Below are positions 1 to 13,978 of a DNA stretch of 64,000 bases, piece after piece (position 1 is the first letter of the stretch; each line of letters starts with the position of its first letter). Location of the stretch: the NCBI RefSeq assembly GCF_001952855.1, contig NZ_LPNO01000007.1, positions 62,001 to 126,000 on the forward strand, in the 5' to 3' direction. A program made the position numbers and the translations under genes. The DNA is from Pseudomonas sp. ATCC PTA-122608 (GTDB lineage: Bacteria; Pseudomonadota; Gammaproteobacteria; Pseudomonadales; Pseudomonadaceae). The notes beneath the pieces are model-generated. The model searched no databases. It was not told the origin of the DNA and was given only the letters and a program-made list of their open reading frames with translations.

Positions 1-516
1 CAGCGGGATGCTGGCGTCCTTGAGCATCGGGATGATCAGGGTGGTCTCGACCGCGCTTGGCGCAGTCGTATAGAGGAAGATTGCCGCCGCCAGGCCGAAC
101 ACCGACTGCCAGAAATACTTCCAGCGGCTTGGCAGCCCCTTGGAGTTCTTCTCGATCACCTTGCGGTAGTCATCCACCCAGCCGATGGCGCCGAACAGCA
201 AGGTCACCAGCAGCACGGTCCAGACGTAGCGGTTATGCAGGTCAGCCCACAGCAGCGTACTGATGCCGATGGACGACAGGATCAACGCGCCGCCCATGGT
301 CGGGGTGCCGGACTTGGACAGGTGCGACTGCGGGCCGTCGTTGCGCACGGACTGGCCAATCTGCAGGTTTTGCAGGGTACGGATCATCCATGGCCCGAGG
401 AACAGCGACAACGACAGCGCGGTCAGCACACCCAGAATCCCGCGCAGGGTCAGGTACTGAAAGACCGCGAAGCCTTTGTGGAACTGTTGCAGATACTCAG
501 CCAGCAGCAGCAGCAT
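1..516 (-). CDS. mraY: MraY, phospho-N-acetylmuramoyl-pentapeptide transferase (partial, N-terminal part)
   Basis: MraY transfers phospho-MurNAc-pentapeptide from UDP to undecaprenyl phosphate on the inner face of the cytoplasmic membrane, making lipid I. The 172 codons present begin with a leucine-rich membrane segment and contain the family stretches [10 protein letters not shown] and GWVDDYRK, the latter carrying the conserved aspartate pair that binds Mg and substrate. The gene runs off the left edge of the window, so about half of the usual 360 residues is visible. Its ATG shares one base with the murF stop (TAATG), which implies translational coupling. It is the last visible gene of the mraZ-to-mraY operon. 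The identification is secure. Confidence 0.96.
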   Translation of the reverse strand, partial: MLLLLAEYLQQFHKGFAVFQYLTLRGILGVLTALSLSLFLGPWMIRTLQNLQIGQSVRNDGPQSHLSKSGTPTMGGALILSSIGISTLLWADLHNRYVWTVLLVTLLFGAIGWVDDYRKVIEKNSKGLPSRWKYFWQSVFGLAAAIFLYTTAPSAVETTLIIPMLKDASIPL

Positions 517-1886
517 TAATGTTTCTCCGTACTTGAGGCACACAAGGCCGCGACGACGTTTTCCATCACCGCGCTGCGCGATCCCTTGATCAAAATAGTG
601 GTGTGTTTGTCTTGTTCAGCCGCACTCAGTGCCTGGATCAGTTCGGCCTGGCTGGCGAAATGCCTGGCGCCCGGCCCGAAGGTGTCCACGGCGTGAAGCA
701 TGTTCGGTCCAACGGCGTACAAGGCGTCGACCTTGCCGGCGGCATAGGCGCCGACTTCACGGTGAGACTGTTCGGCCCACTCGCCCAGTTCGGCGATGTC
801 CCCCAGTACCAGCACCTTGCGACCGTCGAAGCTGGTCAGCAGATCGATGGCGGCACAGATCGAAGACTGGTTGGCGTTGTAGGTGTCATCAATCACGCGC
901 ATGCCGTTGCTGGCCAGTTGCGCGACGGTGCGACCCTTGACCGGTTGCACTGCGCCAAGGCCGGTGGCGATGCCAAACAACGACACGCCCAGCACATGGG
1001 CAGCAGCAGCGGCGGCCAGGGCGTTCGCGACGTTATGGTTGCCCAGCAGGTTCAGTTGTACGTGCTCGTCACCTTGCGGGGTATGCAGAGTGAAAGACGG
1101 GCAGCCACGAGCGTCGGCTTTGATATTCGAGGCATGGAAATCGGCAGCGGCGTTGTGCACCGCAAAGCTCAAGACCTTGCGACCGGCGGCACGTACACGC
1201 CAGGTTTCGAAGGCTTTGTCGTCGAGGTTCAGCACGGCGGTGCCGGACGCGTCGAGGCCTTCGATGATTTCGCCCTTGGCTTCAACGATCTTTTCAGGGC
1301 CGCCAAACTCGCCGACGTGGGCGGTGCCGGCGTTGCTGATCACCGCGACGTGAGGCTTGGTCATGGCCACGGTGTAGGCGATTTCGCCGACGCGCGAAGC
1401 ACCCAGTTCGATCACTGCCGCCGTGTGTTCCGGGGCCAGTTCGAGCAGGGTCAGCGGAGCGCCGAAATCATTGTTCAGGTTACCGCGAGTCGCCAGGACC
1501 GGCCCGCGCGTGCGCAGGATCCCGGCCAGCAATTCCTTGACCGTGGTTTTGCCGCTGGAGCCGGTGATTGCCGCGACAGGATTGGTGAAAGCGGCACGGT
1601 TCAGCGCACCCAGTTGGCCGAGGGCCAGGCGGGTGTCGGCTACCAGCAATTGCGGCAGTGTCGAGCCAGCAACTTCGCGCTGCACCAGAGCGCCGACAGC
1701 GCCTTTGGCAGCGACGTCATTCAGGTAGTCGTGGCCATCAAAACTTGGGCCGGCCAAGGCGACAAACAGTTGCCCGGGCTTGATCGTCCGGCTGTCGATG
1801 CTGACGCCATCAAAGCGGCAATCAGCCGACAGCACGCGGGCCGACAAGGCCTGGGTCAGTTCGCTGAACTTGAGCGCCTTAAGCAT
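516..1886 (-). CDS. murF: MurF, UDP-MurNAc-tripeptide:D-Ala-D-Ala ligase
   Basis: This cytoplasmic ATP-dependent ligase adds D-Ala-D-Ala to UDP-MurNAc-tripeptide, the last soluble step of the peptidoglycan precursor. The 456-residue protein has the Mur ligase layout: an N-terminal substrate domain, a central ATPase domain with the P-loop [12 protein letters not shown] near residues 107-118, and a C-terminal domain with [10 protein letters not shown], a MurF hallmark. Length is normal for the family. Its start lies 8 nt inside the end of murE and its stop overlaps the mraY start, so it sits in a tightly coupled operon. Nothing is truncated or odd. Confidence 0.97.
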   Translation of the reverse strand: MLKALKFSELTQALSARVLSADCRFDGVSIDSRTIKPGQLFVALAGPSFDGHDYLNDVAAKGAVGALVQREVAGSTLPQLLVADTRLALGQLGALNRAAFTNPVAAITGSSGKTTVKELLAGILRTRGPVLATRGNLNNDFGAPLTLLELAPEHTAAVIELGASRVGEIAYTVAMTKPHVAVISNAGTAHVGEFGGPEKIVEAKGEIIEGLDASGTAVLNLDDKAFETWRVRAAGRKVLSFAVHNAAADFHASNIKADARGCPSFTLHTPQGDEHVQLNLLGNHNVANALAAAAAAHVLGVSLFGIATGLGAVQPVKGRTVAQLASNGMRVIDDTYNANQSSICAAIDLLTSFDGRKVLVLGDIAELGEWAEQSHREVGAYAAGKVDALYAVGPNMLHAVDTFGPGARHFASQAELIQALSAAEQDKHTTILIKGSRSAVMENVVAALCASSTEKH

Positions 1887-3341
1887 GAGCCACCTCCCAT
1901 GCGGTCAAGGCGTGATCGGCCTCGACCAGATCAGAGAAAGCGTGACGTTCGCCGTTGATTTCCTGGTAGTCCTCGTGGCCTTTACCGGCCAGCACCACCA
2001 CGTCGTCAGCACTCGCGCTGGCGATCAGTTGGGCGATGGCTGCACCGCGACCGGCAACAAATGTGGCCTTGGACGCATTTTTAAAGCCGACACGAATGTC
2101 ATCAAAAATCTGGCTTGGGTCTTCACTGCGCGGGTTGTCGTCCGTAACCAGAACACCATCAGCCAGGCGCTCGACGATTTCAGCCATCAGCGGGCGCTTG
2201 CCGCGATCGCGGTCACCGCCACAGCCGAACAGGCACAGCAACTTGCCCTTGGCGTGAGGACGCAGGGCTTGCAGGATTTTTTCCAGGGCGTCCGGGGTGT
2301 GGGCGTAATCGACCACTACCAGCGGCTGTGTGCCTCCGCCAAGACGCTGCATGCGACCGGCCGGGCCTTCCAGCTTCGGCAACACTCGCAGGATTTCGTC
2401 GAGGGCGTAATCCAGGCCGAGCAAGGCGCCGACGGCGGCCAATACGTTGCTCAGGTTGAAACGCCCGAGCAAGGTGCTGCGCAAATGGTGCTCGCCCTGC
2501 GGCGTCACCAGGGTGGCGCGCACGCCTTCGTCATCAAAGGTGGCTTCACGGCAATACAGGTAGGCGCTGGAATCTTCCAGGCTGTAGCTGATCAAGCGAC
2601 CGTCACCTTTGGCGGCGGCCAACTGGCGACCGAATTCGTCGTCCAGGTTGACCACTCGACACTTCAGGTCATTCCAGGCAAACAGACGGGCCTTGGTGGC
2701 GGCGTATGCCTCCATGGTGCCGTGATAATCCAGGTGATCGCGGGACAGGTTGGTCATCACCGCCACGTCGAACGCCAGAGCGGTTACGCGGCCCTGGTCC
2801 AGACCGTGGGACGAGACTTCCATGGCAACCGCCTTGGCACCGGCCTTTTTCAGGTCGGCCAGGGTCGCCTGTACGGCAATCGGGTTAGGCGTGGTGTGCA
2901 GGCCGCTTTGCAGCGCGCCGTAGAAACCAGTGCCCAGGGTGCCGACGATGCCACAATGCTGGCCCAGCAGGTCAAGCGCCTGGGCAACCAATTGGGTCAC
3001 GCTGGTCTTGCCGTTGGTGCCGGTCACGCCCACCAGGTTCAGGGTGCGGCTCGGGTCACCATAAAAGCGCCCGGCGATGTCCGACAGCTGCGCCGCCAGG
3101 CCCTTGACCGGAATCAATGGCACGTCGGTGATCGGCAGCACAGTGGCGCCTTCCACTTCATAGGCTACTGCCGCCGCACCGCGTTTCAGCGCGTCGGCAA
3201 TATGGTCACGGCCATCGAACTTGCCACCCGGTACAGCCAGGAACAGGTCACCGGCACGCACGTTACGGCTGTCCAGCGTCAACTCGCGAATCAGCAGATC
3301 GCGGCCAGCGTGGGCAAAAATCTTGTTCAGGCTAAGAGACA

Positions 3342-3342
<1 letters not shown>
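1879..3342 (-). CDS. murE: MurE, UDP-MurNAc-L-Ala-D-Glu:meso-diaminopimelate ligase
   Basis: MurE adds the third amino acid of the stem peptide. The 487-residue protein carries the ATP-binding loop GVTGTNGKTS near residues 105-114 and the C-terminal motif DNPR (in VTDDNPRSEDP). DNPR is the known signature for meso-diaminopimelate rather than lysine, as expected for a Gram-negative cell. A YHGTM segment in the central domain fits the carbamylated-lysine and metal region. It starts on the last base of the ftsI stop codon and overlaps murF by 8 nt, so the three genes are probably translated as a coupled unit. Confidence 0.97.
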
Positions 3343-5373
<2,031 letters not shown>

Positions 5374-5377
<4 letters not shown>

Positions 5378-6321
5378 CGCAACTTCTCCGCAACGCGCAT
5401 GACAGCGCTACGGGCACGTGGGTTGGCCTTGAGTTCGGCTTCGGAAGCGAACTGCGCTTTGCCATGGATTTTGATTTTCGGCACAAAGGCTTCGTAACGT
5501 ACCGGCAGGTTGCGCGGCAGGTTGTCGGATTCGCCCTTGACCAGACGACGCATGAACAATTTGACGATGCGGTCTTCCAGGGAGTGGAAGCTGATCACCA
5601 CCAGGCGACCGCCCACTTCCAGCGCTTCCAGAGCGGCTTCAAGGCCGGCTTCCAGATCGCCCAATTCGTTGTTTACGTGAATGCGCAGGCCCTGGAACGC
5701 ACGGGTTGCCGGGTTCTTGCCCTTTTCCCATGCAGGGTTGGCGACTTTCAGCACTTCAGCCAGGTCAGCGGTGCGCTCGAACGGCTGGATTTCCCGGCGC
5801 TCGACCACGGCACGCGCCATGCGGCCAGCGAAGCGCTCTTCGCCGTATTCCTTGAATACACGGGTGATTTCTTCGTGGGGTGCGGTGGCGATGAACTGCG
5901 CGGCGCTGACGCCACGGCTTGGGTCCATGCGCATGTCCAGCGGGCCGTCGTTCATGAAACTGAAGCCCCGCTCAGGGTCGTCCAGCTGTGGCGAAGACAC
6001 GCCCAGGTCCAGCAGAACCCCGGCCACCTTGCCCGCCATGCCACGCTTGGCCACTTCTGCGCCGAGCTCGGCAAAGCTGCGCTGCACAACGACAAAGCGG
6101 CCGTCTTCGGCCGCTAGCGCTTGCCCGGTGGCAATCGCTTGAGGGTCTTTGTCGAACCCGAGGAGCTTACCGTCCGGACCCAACTGGCTGAGAATCAGCC
6201 GACTGTGCCCGCCCCTGCCGAAGGTGCCATCCAAATAGCAGCCATCCGCGCGTACGGCGAGAGCCTCAACGGCTTCGTCAAGCAGTACGGTGATGTGGTT
6301 AAAGCCGCTATCAATAGTCAC
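5374..6321 (-). CDS. rsmH: RsmH (MraW), 16S rRNA m4C1402 N4-methyltransferase
   Basis: RsmH uses S-adenosylmethionine to methylate N4 of C1402 in the 16S rRNA decoding site. The 315-residue protein has the family start [13 protein letters not shown], the SAM-binding stretch [12 protein letters not shown] near residues 29-40, [15 protein letters not shown], and the C-terminal [13 protein letters not shown] block. It overlaps mraZ and ftsL by 4 nt each. The partner enzyme RsmI, which methylates the ribose of the same nucleotide, is encoded about 1.3 kb upstream beyond rnpB. Confidence 0.97.
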
Positions 6322-6773
6322 AGGATCAAATCACGCAGTTCATCAGGCATAGCGCCCGGTTGTTGAATAGCAGCCAGGTCAGCTGCAGAAACAGCATCCC
6401 AGGCATCTTCGTCCCACAACTGGAACTTGTTCAGTTGGCCTACCAGCATCGCGCGCTTGTCCAACTTGGCGTATTCGCGCAGACGCGGTGGAACCAGGAA
6501 ACGACCACTGCCATCGAGTTCGAGGTCGACGGCATTACCAATCAGCAAACGTTGCAGGCGGCGGTTCTCTTCACGCAGTGAAGGCAGCGCACGCAACTTG
6601 GTTTCAATCAGCTCCCACTCATCGAGCGGGTAAACACATAAACAAGGGTCAACGGCATCGATGGTGATGATTAACTGTCCGGAACTTCGCGAAATGAGCT
6701 CGTCACGATACCGGCTCGGCATGGCGAGACGGCCTTTTGCATCGAGACTGATAGCGTTAGCTCCGCGAAACAC
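6318..6773 (-). CDS. mraZ: MraZ, transcriptional regulator of the division and cell wall cluster
   Basis: MraZ is an AbrB-fold, ring-forming DNA-binding protein that represses its own operon in E. coli. The 151-residue protein has two copies of the SpoVT/AbrB-like half: [24 protein letters not shown] at the N-terminus and a second one near residues 77-100 with the DxxGR-like core [15 protein letters not shown]. It is the first gene of the operon. A sigma-70 promoter and three 10-bp-spaced GTGG repeats lie just upstream, the expected autoregulatory layout. Length and start are standard. Confidence 0.97.
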   Translation of the reverse strand: MFRGANAISLDAKGRLAMPSRYRDELISRSSGQLIITIDAVDPCLCVYPLDEWELIETKLRALPSLREENRRLQRLLIGNAVDLELDGSGRFLVPPRLREYAKLDKRAMLVGQLNKFQLWDEDAWDAVSAADLAAIQQPGAMPDELRDLIL

Positions 6774-6814
6774 AGATGCGTTTCTCCAAATTTTAGCGTT
6801 TTACGTTCAAAAAA

Positions 6815-6841
6815 CCCACTTTGTGCCACTTTCCGCCACTT
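6815..6841 (-). promoter_or_regulatory. MraZ-type operator: three GTGG direct repeats
   Basis: Read on the minus strand, AAGTGG occurs three times at an exact 10-bp period (plus-strand CCACTT at 6816, 6826 and 6836). MraZ of E. coli is known to bind TGGG-type direct repeats separated by 5-nt spacers, which gives the same period. The repeats lie between the promoter and the mraZ start, so bound MraZ would sit on the early transcribed region. Confidence 0.8.
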
Positions 6842-6847
6842 GCGCAC

Positions 6848-6877
6848 ACTATAGGAATGCGCCCACCACACCGTCAA
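6848..6877 (-). promoter_or_regulatory. Sigma-70 promoter of the mraZ operon
   Basis: On the minus strand a -35 hexamer TTGACG (6872-6877) is followed after 18 bp by a -10 hexamer TATAGT (6848-6853). Both are close to consensus. The predicted start is near 6841, at the edge of the MraZ repeats. The transcript would have a leader of about 68 nt before the mraZ ATG. Confidence 0.75.
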
Positions 6878-6880
6878 GGC

Positions 6881-7132
6881 GCGGATTCAAGGAAAAGCCT
6901 TACAGAACGGAGATTTAGGAAGGTAAAAGGAGGAGAAACGAGAGTTTGACGGCAATTTTGACTCAACAACGCCAAATAGCTCAAAGAGCTAGGGCTTAAA
7001 GTTAAAGTAATTTATTAAGAGTAAGATTTTTTCGGTATTACGAAGACGCATCTGCTGATGATTCAGCAGGGAGGGATTCTCGCGTTACTACCAGGTTCCT
7101 GCCCGAGATTCGGACAGAAGGGAAAAAGGTGG
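6881..7132. other. Intergenic region between the mraZ promoter and rnpB; no gene
   Basis: No convincing ORF is present. Two perfect small palindromes occur: a 6-bp stem at 6977-6991 (TAGCTC/GAGCTA, 3-nt loop) and a 7-bp stem at 7052-7069 (CTGCTGA/TCAGCAG, 4-nt loop). Neither is followed by a clear T-run in the direction of rnpB transcription. One may help end or process the RNase P RNA precursor, but that is a guess. The stretch is AT-richer than its surroundings. Confidence 0.5.
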
Positions 7133-7482
7133 AGAGTCGATCTATAAGCCGGGTTCTGTCTTGAACAGTCATTCGTCTACGATGGCCATCACTGGACATC
7201 TTTAGCAACCTACCCGGTCCCAGCGCGGGCCACGCCTTGGGACCCTATTTGGTCTTGCTCCAAGTGGGGTTTACCTAGCCACGAACTGTTGCCAGTCGTG
7301 CGGTGCGCTCTTACCGCACCTTTTCACCCTTACCGGTACCGAAGTACTTAGGCGGTTATTTTCTGTGGCACTTTCCGTAGGCTCACGCCTCCCAGGCATT
7401 ACCTGGCACTTCGCCCTATGGAGCCCGGACTTTCCTCCCCCCTCTAATTTTCATAGAAGGCAGCGACTGTCCAATCGACTCT
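7133..7482 (-). ncRNA. rnpB: RNase P RNA (M1 RNA)
   Basis: This is the catalytic RNA of ribonuclease P, which trims tRNA 5' leaders. On the minus strand it starts with AGAGTCGATTGG and ends with ATCGACTCT, so the two ends pair to form helix P1. Inside are the conserved bacterial type A blocks GGAAAGTCCGGGCTCC near the 5' end, the middle GGTAAACCCC region, and ACAGAACCCGGCTTAT near the 3' end. The length of about 350 nt fits gammaproteobacteria. The exact mature ends are inferred from the P1 pairing. Confidence 0.96.
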
Positions 7483-7491
7483 CCGCCGCGC

Positions 7492-7520
7492 AGGTTAACG
7501 GCACGGCGGCGTTAGAACAA
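7492..7520 (-). promoter_or_regulatory. Candidate promoter of rnpB
   Basis: On the minus strand TTGTTC (7515-7520) and TAACCT (7492-7497) are spaced by 17 bp, placing the start close to the 5' end of RNase P RNA. The stretch between the -10 and the RNA is very GC-rich, like the discriminator of growth-rate-controlled stable RNA promoters. The hexamers are imperfect, so this is a reasonable but unproven call. Confidence 0.5.
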
Positions 7521-7577
7521 GTATTAAAAGACACTAATGCCATCATGTTCAGACGGAGTGCAGGCTGGAACCCGGAA

Positions 7578-8450
7578 CTATTCGCCCTTTTGTTTATCAA
7601 GCGCGGCTTGATACAACACGTTCTTGCGCACACCGGTAATTTCCGCAGCCAGGGCCGCCGCGCGCTTCAATGGCATCTCCTTGAGCAGCAGATCCAGAAT
7701 GCGCATTGCCTCGCTGCCGACCGCGTCTTCACTTTCCGGCGCCGACCAGCCCGCTACCAATACCACGCATTCCCCGCGCTGCTGATTGCTGTCGCCTTCA
7801 ACGAACGCCCGCAGCTCTTCCAGCGGCAGCCCCTTGAGGGTTTCGAAGGTTTTGGTGATTTCCCGCGCCAGCAAGGCCAGGCGATCGCCGCCGAATACCA
7901 GCTCCATGTCCTGCAGGCATTCAAGGATGCGGTGCGGGGCTTCGTAGAAGATCAGCGTGCGCGGTTCTTCTTTCACCAGTTCCAGGCGCGCCCGACGACC
8001 AACAGCCTTGGCCGGCAGGAAGCCTTCAAAGATAAATCGGTCCGACGGCAGGCCGGCTGCAGACAATGCAGCAATCAGCGCGCACGCTCCCGGAACAGGC
8101 ACTACATTGATACCAGCGGCCCGCGCCTGGCGAACCAGGTGGTAGCCAGGGTCGGAAATCAGCGGCGTCCCCGCATCGGAGATCAATGCCACATCATCGC
8201 CCGCCAACAAACGGGTGATAAAACGACTGCCTTCTTCACGCTCGTTATGTTCATGGCACGCGGCCAAGGGTGTTGGAATGCCAAAATGCTGCATCAACCG
8301 CTGGGAGTGCCGAGTGTCTTCGGCGGCGATCAGCTTAACGTCACGCAGTACTTTCAATGCGCGCGCACTGATGTCGTCCAGGTTGCCAATGGGCGTCGCC
8401 ACGACAAAAAGCGAGCCAGCAGTGGAATTCAAAGGACCTGGAGCAGTCAA
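7578..8450 (-). CDS. rsmI: RsmI, 16S rRNA C1402 2'-O-methyltransferase
   Basis: RsmI methylates the ribose of C1402 in 16S rRNA, complementing RsmH, which acts on the base of the same residue. It has the tetrapyrrole (corrin) methylase fold: FVVATPIGNLDDIS at the N-terminus, AAEDTRHS, SDAGTPLISDPGYHLV and PVPGACALIAALSAAGL. I place the start at a TTG codon (8450) that follows AGAGGTG by a few bases, giving 290 residues. An ATG 33 nt upstream (8483) would add 11 residues that precede the family's usual N-terminus. It is divergent from lpoA, as in other Pseudomonas. Confidence 0.94.
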   Translation of the reverse strand: MTAPGPLNSTAGSLFVVATPIGNLDDISARALKVLRDVKLIAAEDTRHSQRLMQHFGIPTPLAACHEHNEREEGSRFITRLLAGDDVALISDAGTPLISDPGYHLVRQARAAGINVVPVPGACALIAALSAAGLPSDRFIFEGFLPAKAVGRRARLELVKEEPRTLIFYEAPHRILECLQDMELVFGGDRLALLAREITKTFETLKGLPLEELRAFVEGDSNQQRGECVVLVAGWSAPESEDAVGSEAMRILDLLLKEMPLKRAAALAAEITGVRKNVLYQAALDKQKGE

Positions 8451-8659
8451 AGCGCACACCTCTATGATTGGCAAAAGCCACATTGTAGCGCGTAGACGCC
8501 TTGAATATATGCCCTCGGGGCAAGCTCCATTTCAGCCAACTGTAGGCTCTTGCAACATTTACACGACCTAAATAGACGGTTTCACGCCAGTAACATCGCG
8601 CCCCGGCCAGTGCTTGGGTACAATTCCACGCTAATTTGATCGGTATCAGGAACACTTAC

Positions 8660-10470
8660 ATGATCGCTTGCCTGCGGCTGTTCTCTGCCCTCTGCCTCGC
8701 TGCCCTGTTGGCGGCTTGCGCCAGCTCGCCCTCGTCCAGCCTTGGCGACCTCCCCCGGACCCCGGATGCCAGCATCGAGCAACTGCTCGAACAGGCGACT
8801 TCGGCCAAGACTCCGGAAAAAGCCGCGCTGTTGCGCTTGAGTGCGGCTGACCTGGCGTTCCACCAAAACAACCCGGGACGCTCGGCGCAGATTCTTGCCC
8901 AAGTGCCACTGGACGCCCTGAAACCGGCGGCGCAGGTATTTGCCAGCACCCTGTCGGCTGAACTGGCGATGGCCCGCAACCAGCCCAAGGCCGCGTTGAC
9001 GGCGTTGAACCACCCAAGCCTGCAAAACCTGAAGGAGCTGCCGCCTGAACAGCAGATCCGTACCGGTACCGTGCATGCTCGTGCTTATGAAGCCGACGGC
9101 CAGACCCTGGCCGCCGCTCGCGAGCGTGTCGCCATGGCTCCGCTGCTGACGGGCGACGCCTACAACAGCAACCACGAAGCCATCTGGGCATTGATTGCAG
9201 CCTTGCCTGCCGATCAGCTGCAAGCCAGCGGCAACCCGACGCTGGACGGCTGGATCAGCCTGGCCCAGGCGGTCAAGAGCGCCGGCACCCTGGAACAACA
9301 GCAAGCGGCCATCGACACCTGGCGCGCCCAGAACCCGGGCCACCCGGCGGCCTCGCAATTGCCGCAGCCGCTGACCAAGCTCAAGGAACTGGCCAGCCAG
9401 CCGTTGAACAAGATCGCCCTGTTGCTGCCACAGGAAGGCCCGCTGGCCGGCGTCGCGAAGGCGCTGCGCGAAGGCTTCATGGCCGCGCACTACCAGGCTG
9501 AACAAGCCGGGCAGAAGCCGCCGGTGATCGAGTTCTACGACAGCTCCCGCCTGACCTCCATCGATGACTTCTACGCCAAGGCACAAGCTGCCGGCGTGCA
9601 ACTGGTGGTCGGCCCCCTGGAGAAACCGCTGGTCAAGCAACTCAGCGCTCGCCCGCAATTGCCAATCACCACCCTCGCCCTGAACTACAGCGAAGCCGAC
9701 CAGAACCCGGCGCAACTGTTCCAGTTCGGCCTGGCCGCTGAAGACGAAGCCCGTGAAGTGTCCCGTCGCGCCCGTGCCGATGGCCTGCACCGCGCCGCCG
9801 CCATGGTGCCGAGAGGCGAATGGGGCGAGCGCGTCTACAAAGCCTTCCGTCAGGATTGGGAAGCCAATGGCGGCACCGTGGTAGGCGTCGAGTACGTTGA
9901 CCAGCCGGTAGCCCTGGCCCAGCAGATCGCCGACCTGTTCCAGTTGCGCAAAAGTGAAGGCCGCGCCAAGAGCCTGCAAAGCACTGTAGGTTCGGATGTA
10001 TCCGCCCAGCCGTCGCGCCGCCAGGACATCGAGTTCATCTTCCTGGCCGTCACGCCGCAACTGGCCCAGCAGATCAAGCCGACCCTGAACTTCCAATACG
10101 CTGGCGACGTGCCGGTGTATGCGACGTCCCACGTGTTCAGCGCCAGTGGCGACAAAAACCAGTACCTGGACATGACCAACGTGATGTTCTGCGAGACGCC
10201 TTGGCTCCTGAACACCACCGACCCGCTGCGCAACCAGGTCGCCGCCCAATGGCCACAAGCCAACGGCAGCCTCGGCCGTCTGTACGCGATGGGTGTGGAT
10301 GCATACCGCCTGGCGCCGCGCCTGGGGCAACTCAAGGCACTGCCGGACACTCGCGTTGACGGCCTGTCGGGCAACCTGGGCGTCAGCGCCAACCAGCGCG
10401 TCGACCGCCAGATGCCATGGGCCAAGTTCGTCGGTGGCGAGATCCAGCGCCTGCCTGATACCCCGCGCTG

Positions 10471-10471
<1 letters not shown>
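8660..10471 (+). CDS. lpoA: LpoA, outer-membrane lipoprotein activator of PBP1a
   Basis: LpoA reaches from the outer membrane through the peptidoglycan to stimulate penicillin-binding protein 1a. The start chosen (MIACLRLF) has AGGAA upstream and gives a lipoprotein signal with lipobox LLAAC, cleaved before the Cys near residue 19. The N-terminal half (about residues 30-240) is TPR-like. The C-terminal half begins around NKIALLLPQEGPLAG and has the periplasmic-binding-protein type 1 fold of LpoA. The length of 603 residues is typical. It is followed by yraN with a TGATG stop/start overlap. An upstream in-frame ATG-type start at 8636 would spoil the signal peptide. Confidence 0.95.
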
Positions 10472-12106
<1,635 letters not shown>

Positions 12107-12128
12107 TGTCATCAACGACCACAAAAAA

Positions 12129-12162
12129 GGGCGCCGTGCATTGATTGCACGGCGCCCTTTTT
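12129..12162. terminator. Intrinsic terminator after dolP (bidirectional)
   Basis: A perfect 12-bp GC-rich stem (12129-12140 with 12146-12157, 5-nt loop) is followed by T5 on the plus strand and preceded by A6, so it works in both directions. It separates convergent dolP and the OmpA-family gene. Confidence 0.93.
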
Positions 12163-12174
12163 ATTGGCTGGCGG

Positions 12175-12951
12175 TTACTGGTACTGCTGGTACGGGTTGC
12201 CTTGGAACTGGTTGTTCTGTTGCGGCGCCTGTTGCTGCTGGGCGCCCGGCTGACCGTATTGCTGGCCAGGAATCGGACCCAGGTTAACCTCTACGCGACG
12301 GTTCTGGGCACGGCCATTGACGTCGGCGTTGCTGGCAATCGGGTTATCCGGGCCGGCCCCGCGGGCACTCAGGTTGGTCGGGCTGACACCTTGGGACGTC
12401 AGGTAATTAGCCACGCTCTGCGCACGACGCTGGGACAGGTCCATGTTGAGCTGGCGGCTGCCGGTGCTGTCGGTGTAGCCAACGATCTGGATGGTGTTCT
12501 GGTTGAACTGCTTGAGGGAGTTCGCCAGGTTGTTCAGCGGCGTGTAGAAGCTGCTGGAGATCGCGTCCGAGTTGGTGGCGAAGGTGATGTTACCCGGCAT
12601 GATCAGCTTGATCTGATCGCCCTGGCGCTGCACTTCAACCCCGGTATTGGCCATGCTTTCGCGCAGTTTCTTTTCCTGCTGGTCCGCGTAGTAGCCATAG
12701 CCGGCAGCGCCGAGGCCGGCGATAGCGCCACCGATCAGCGCGCCCTTGCCGCGGTTGTTGTGGTCAATGGCGGCACCTGCCAGCGCACCGGCCAGGGCCC
12801 CCAGGCCACCGTATTTGGCGGTTTTGCTGATGCCGCCCTCTGAACCATTATTCGCCTGTCCCTGGCTGCCGTCATAAGGATTAGGTGAAGCGCAGCCGGA
12901 CAACAAGGCTACGGCGGTAGCGACAACAAGCAGACGACGAGAAGTGAACAT
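12175..12951 (-). CDS. OmpA-family lipoprotein with glycine zipper (YiaD-like)
   Basis: The predicted outer-membrane lipoprotein has 258 residues. It has a signal peptide with lipobox LLSGC (Cys about residue 20), a glycine zipper at about residues 50-95 (GLGALAGALAGAAID, then GALIGGAIAGLGAAGYG), and a C-terminal OmpA-like peptidoglycan-binding domain with the NxxLSxxRAxxV-type segment LNMDLSQRRAQSVANYL and GRAQNRRVEV. A Q/N/P-rich tail ends the protein. I chose the ATG at 12951, preceded by GGAG, because the longer reading to 13071 buries the signal peptide. It probably tethers the outer membrane to the wall; its exact role is unknown. Confidence 0.9.
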   Translation of the reverse strand: MFTSRRLLVVATAVALLSGCASPNPYDGSQGQANNGSEGGISKTAKYGGLGALAGALAGAAIDHNNRGKGALIGGAIAGLGAAGYGYYADQQEKKLRESMANTGVEVQRQGDQIKLIMPGNITFATNSDAISSSFYTPLNNLANSLKQFNQNTIQIVGYTDSTGSRQLNMDLSQRRAQSVANYLTSQGVSPTNLSARGAGPDNPIASNADVNGRAQNRRVEVNLGPIPGQQYGQPGAQQQQAPQQNNQFQGNPYQQYQ

Positions 12952-13169
12952 GAAGGAAGCTCCTACTTTTGCATTCTGTGATGCAGAGGACATTGGCAAT
13001 GGACCTGTGCCGAGCTTGGAACACGACAAACGGCAAAAATTCCATGTCCGGTCACCGGTGTGCACAGTCAAACCCTAGCAGAGACTTGCTGAACGGTAAT
13101 TGTCATTTTTTCTATAAGTTTCGTCCGATAGTCGCCATTTGGTATCCGAAAAACTACCCCGGTTTCCCT

Positions 13170-13814
13170 TCACGCCCGCACGAACGGATTCTCACGCATT
13201 TCATCTCCCAGGCGCGTGTCCGGACCATGCCCCGCCACCACAACCGCCGTCTCATCCAGGGTGTAGAGCCGTTGCTTGATCGAACGCACAATGGTCGCCT
13301 GGTCTCCGCCCCACAAATCCGTACGCCCGACGCCACGCCGAAACAGGGTGTCGCCGGCAATCAGCAACTTCGCATCGGCGAACCAGAAACTCATTGAGCC
13401 CGGTGTGTGTCCAGGTGTGTGCAAGGCGACCCCACAACCGCAGGCCAGCTCCTCTTCATCCTCCAGCCAGCGATCCGGCGGCGGCACGGGTGTGTACGGC
13501 ACGCGGAACATCTGGCACTGCATTTCCAGGTTGTCCCACAGAAACTGGTCCTCCTTGTGCAGGTGCAACGTGGCGCCGGTCTTTTCCTTCAACTGCCCGG
13601 AAGCCAGGAAGTGATCCAGATGGGCGTGGGTGTGAATAATGCTGACGACCTTCAGGCCCAGCGCATCGAGGCGCGCCAGGATCAACTCGTGATTGCCGCC
13701 CGGATCGACCACGATGGCTTTCTTGGTGACGGGGTCGCCGATAATTGTGCAGTTGCACTGCAACGGGCCAACCGGGAAGGTTTCGCGGATCAGCGCGGGG
13801 GACTGAATATTCAT
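13170..13814 (-). CDS. Metallo-beta-lactamase-fold hydrolase (glyoxalase II-like)
   Basis: This is a 214-residue cytoplasmic MBL-fold enzyme with the zinc motif HTHAHLDH (residues 61-68), the later ligands in HTPGHTPGS and a third region around IAGDTLFRRGVGRTDL. The closest recognised group is the short glyoxalase II-like (YcbL-type) hydrolases that lack the C-terminal substrate domain of true GloB. The substrate cannot be told from sequence. The ATG at 13814 has AGGA upstream; the longer reading adds residues outside the fold. It is divergent from the pqi operon. Confidence 0.88.
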   Translation of the reverse strand: MNIQSPALIRETFPVGPLQCNCTIIGDPVTKKAIVVDPGGNHELILARLDALGLKVVSIIHTHAHLDHFLASGQLKEKTGATLHLHKEDQFLWDNLEMQCQMFRVPYTPVPPPDRWLEDEEELACGCGVALHTPGHTPGSMSFWFADAKLLIAGDTLFRRGVGRTDLWGGDQATIVRSIKQRLYTLDETAVVVAGHGPDTRLGDEMRENPFVRA

Positions 13815-13978
13815 GGCTATTCCTGCAAATTCGAAGACACACTCTTGGGCACAGTATGTTCGACGAGACGCCCGATCCGAAAGCACCCGCAAGTGCACGG
13901 GTATCAAACCAGCCAACTGCTAAGCTACTCTGGCGCCAGACGTACAACGCGCAACCTATAGCGCTTGGAGTGGGACTC

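Noticed and set aside
603-1958. Long plus-strand open frame (451 codons) over murF
   Set aside because: It is antisense to a clear murF with intact motifs, has no family resemblance and no ribosome site. GC-rich codon bias produces such frames.
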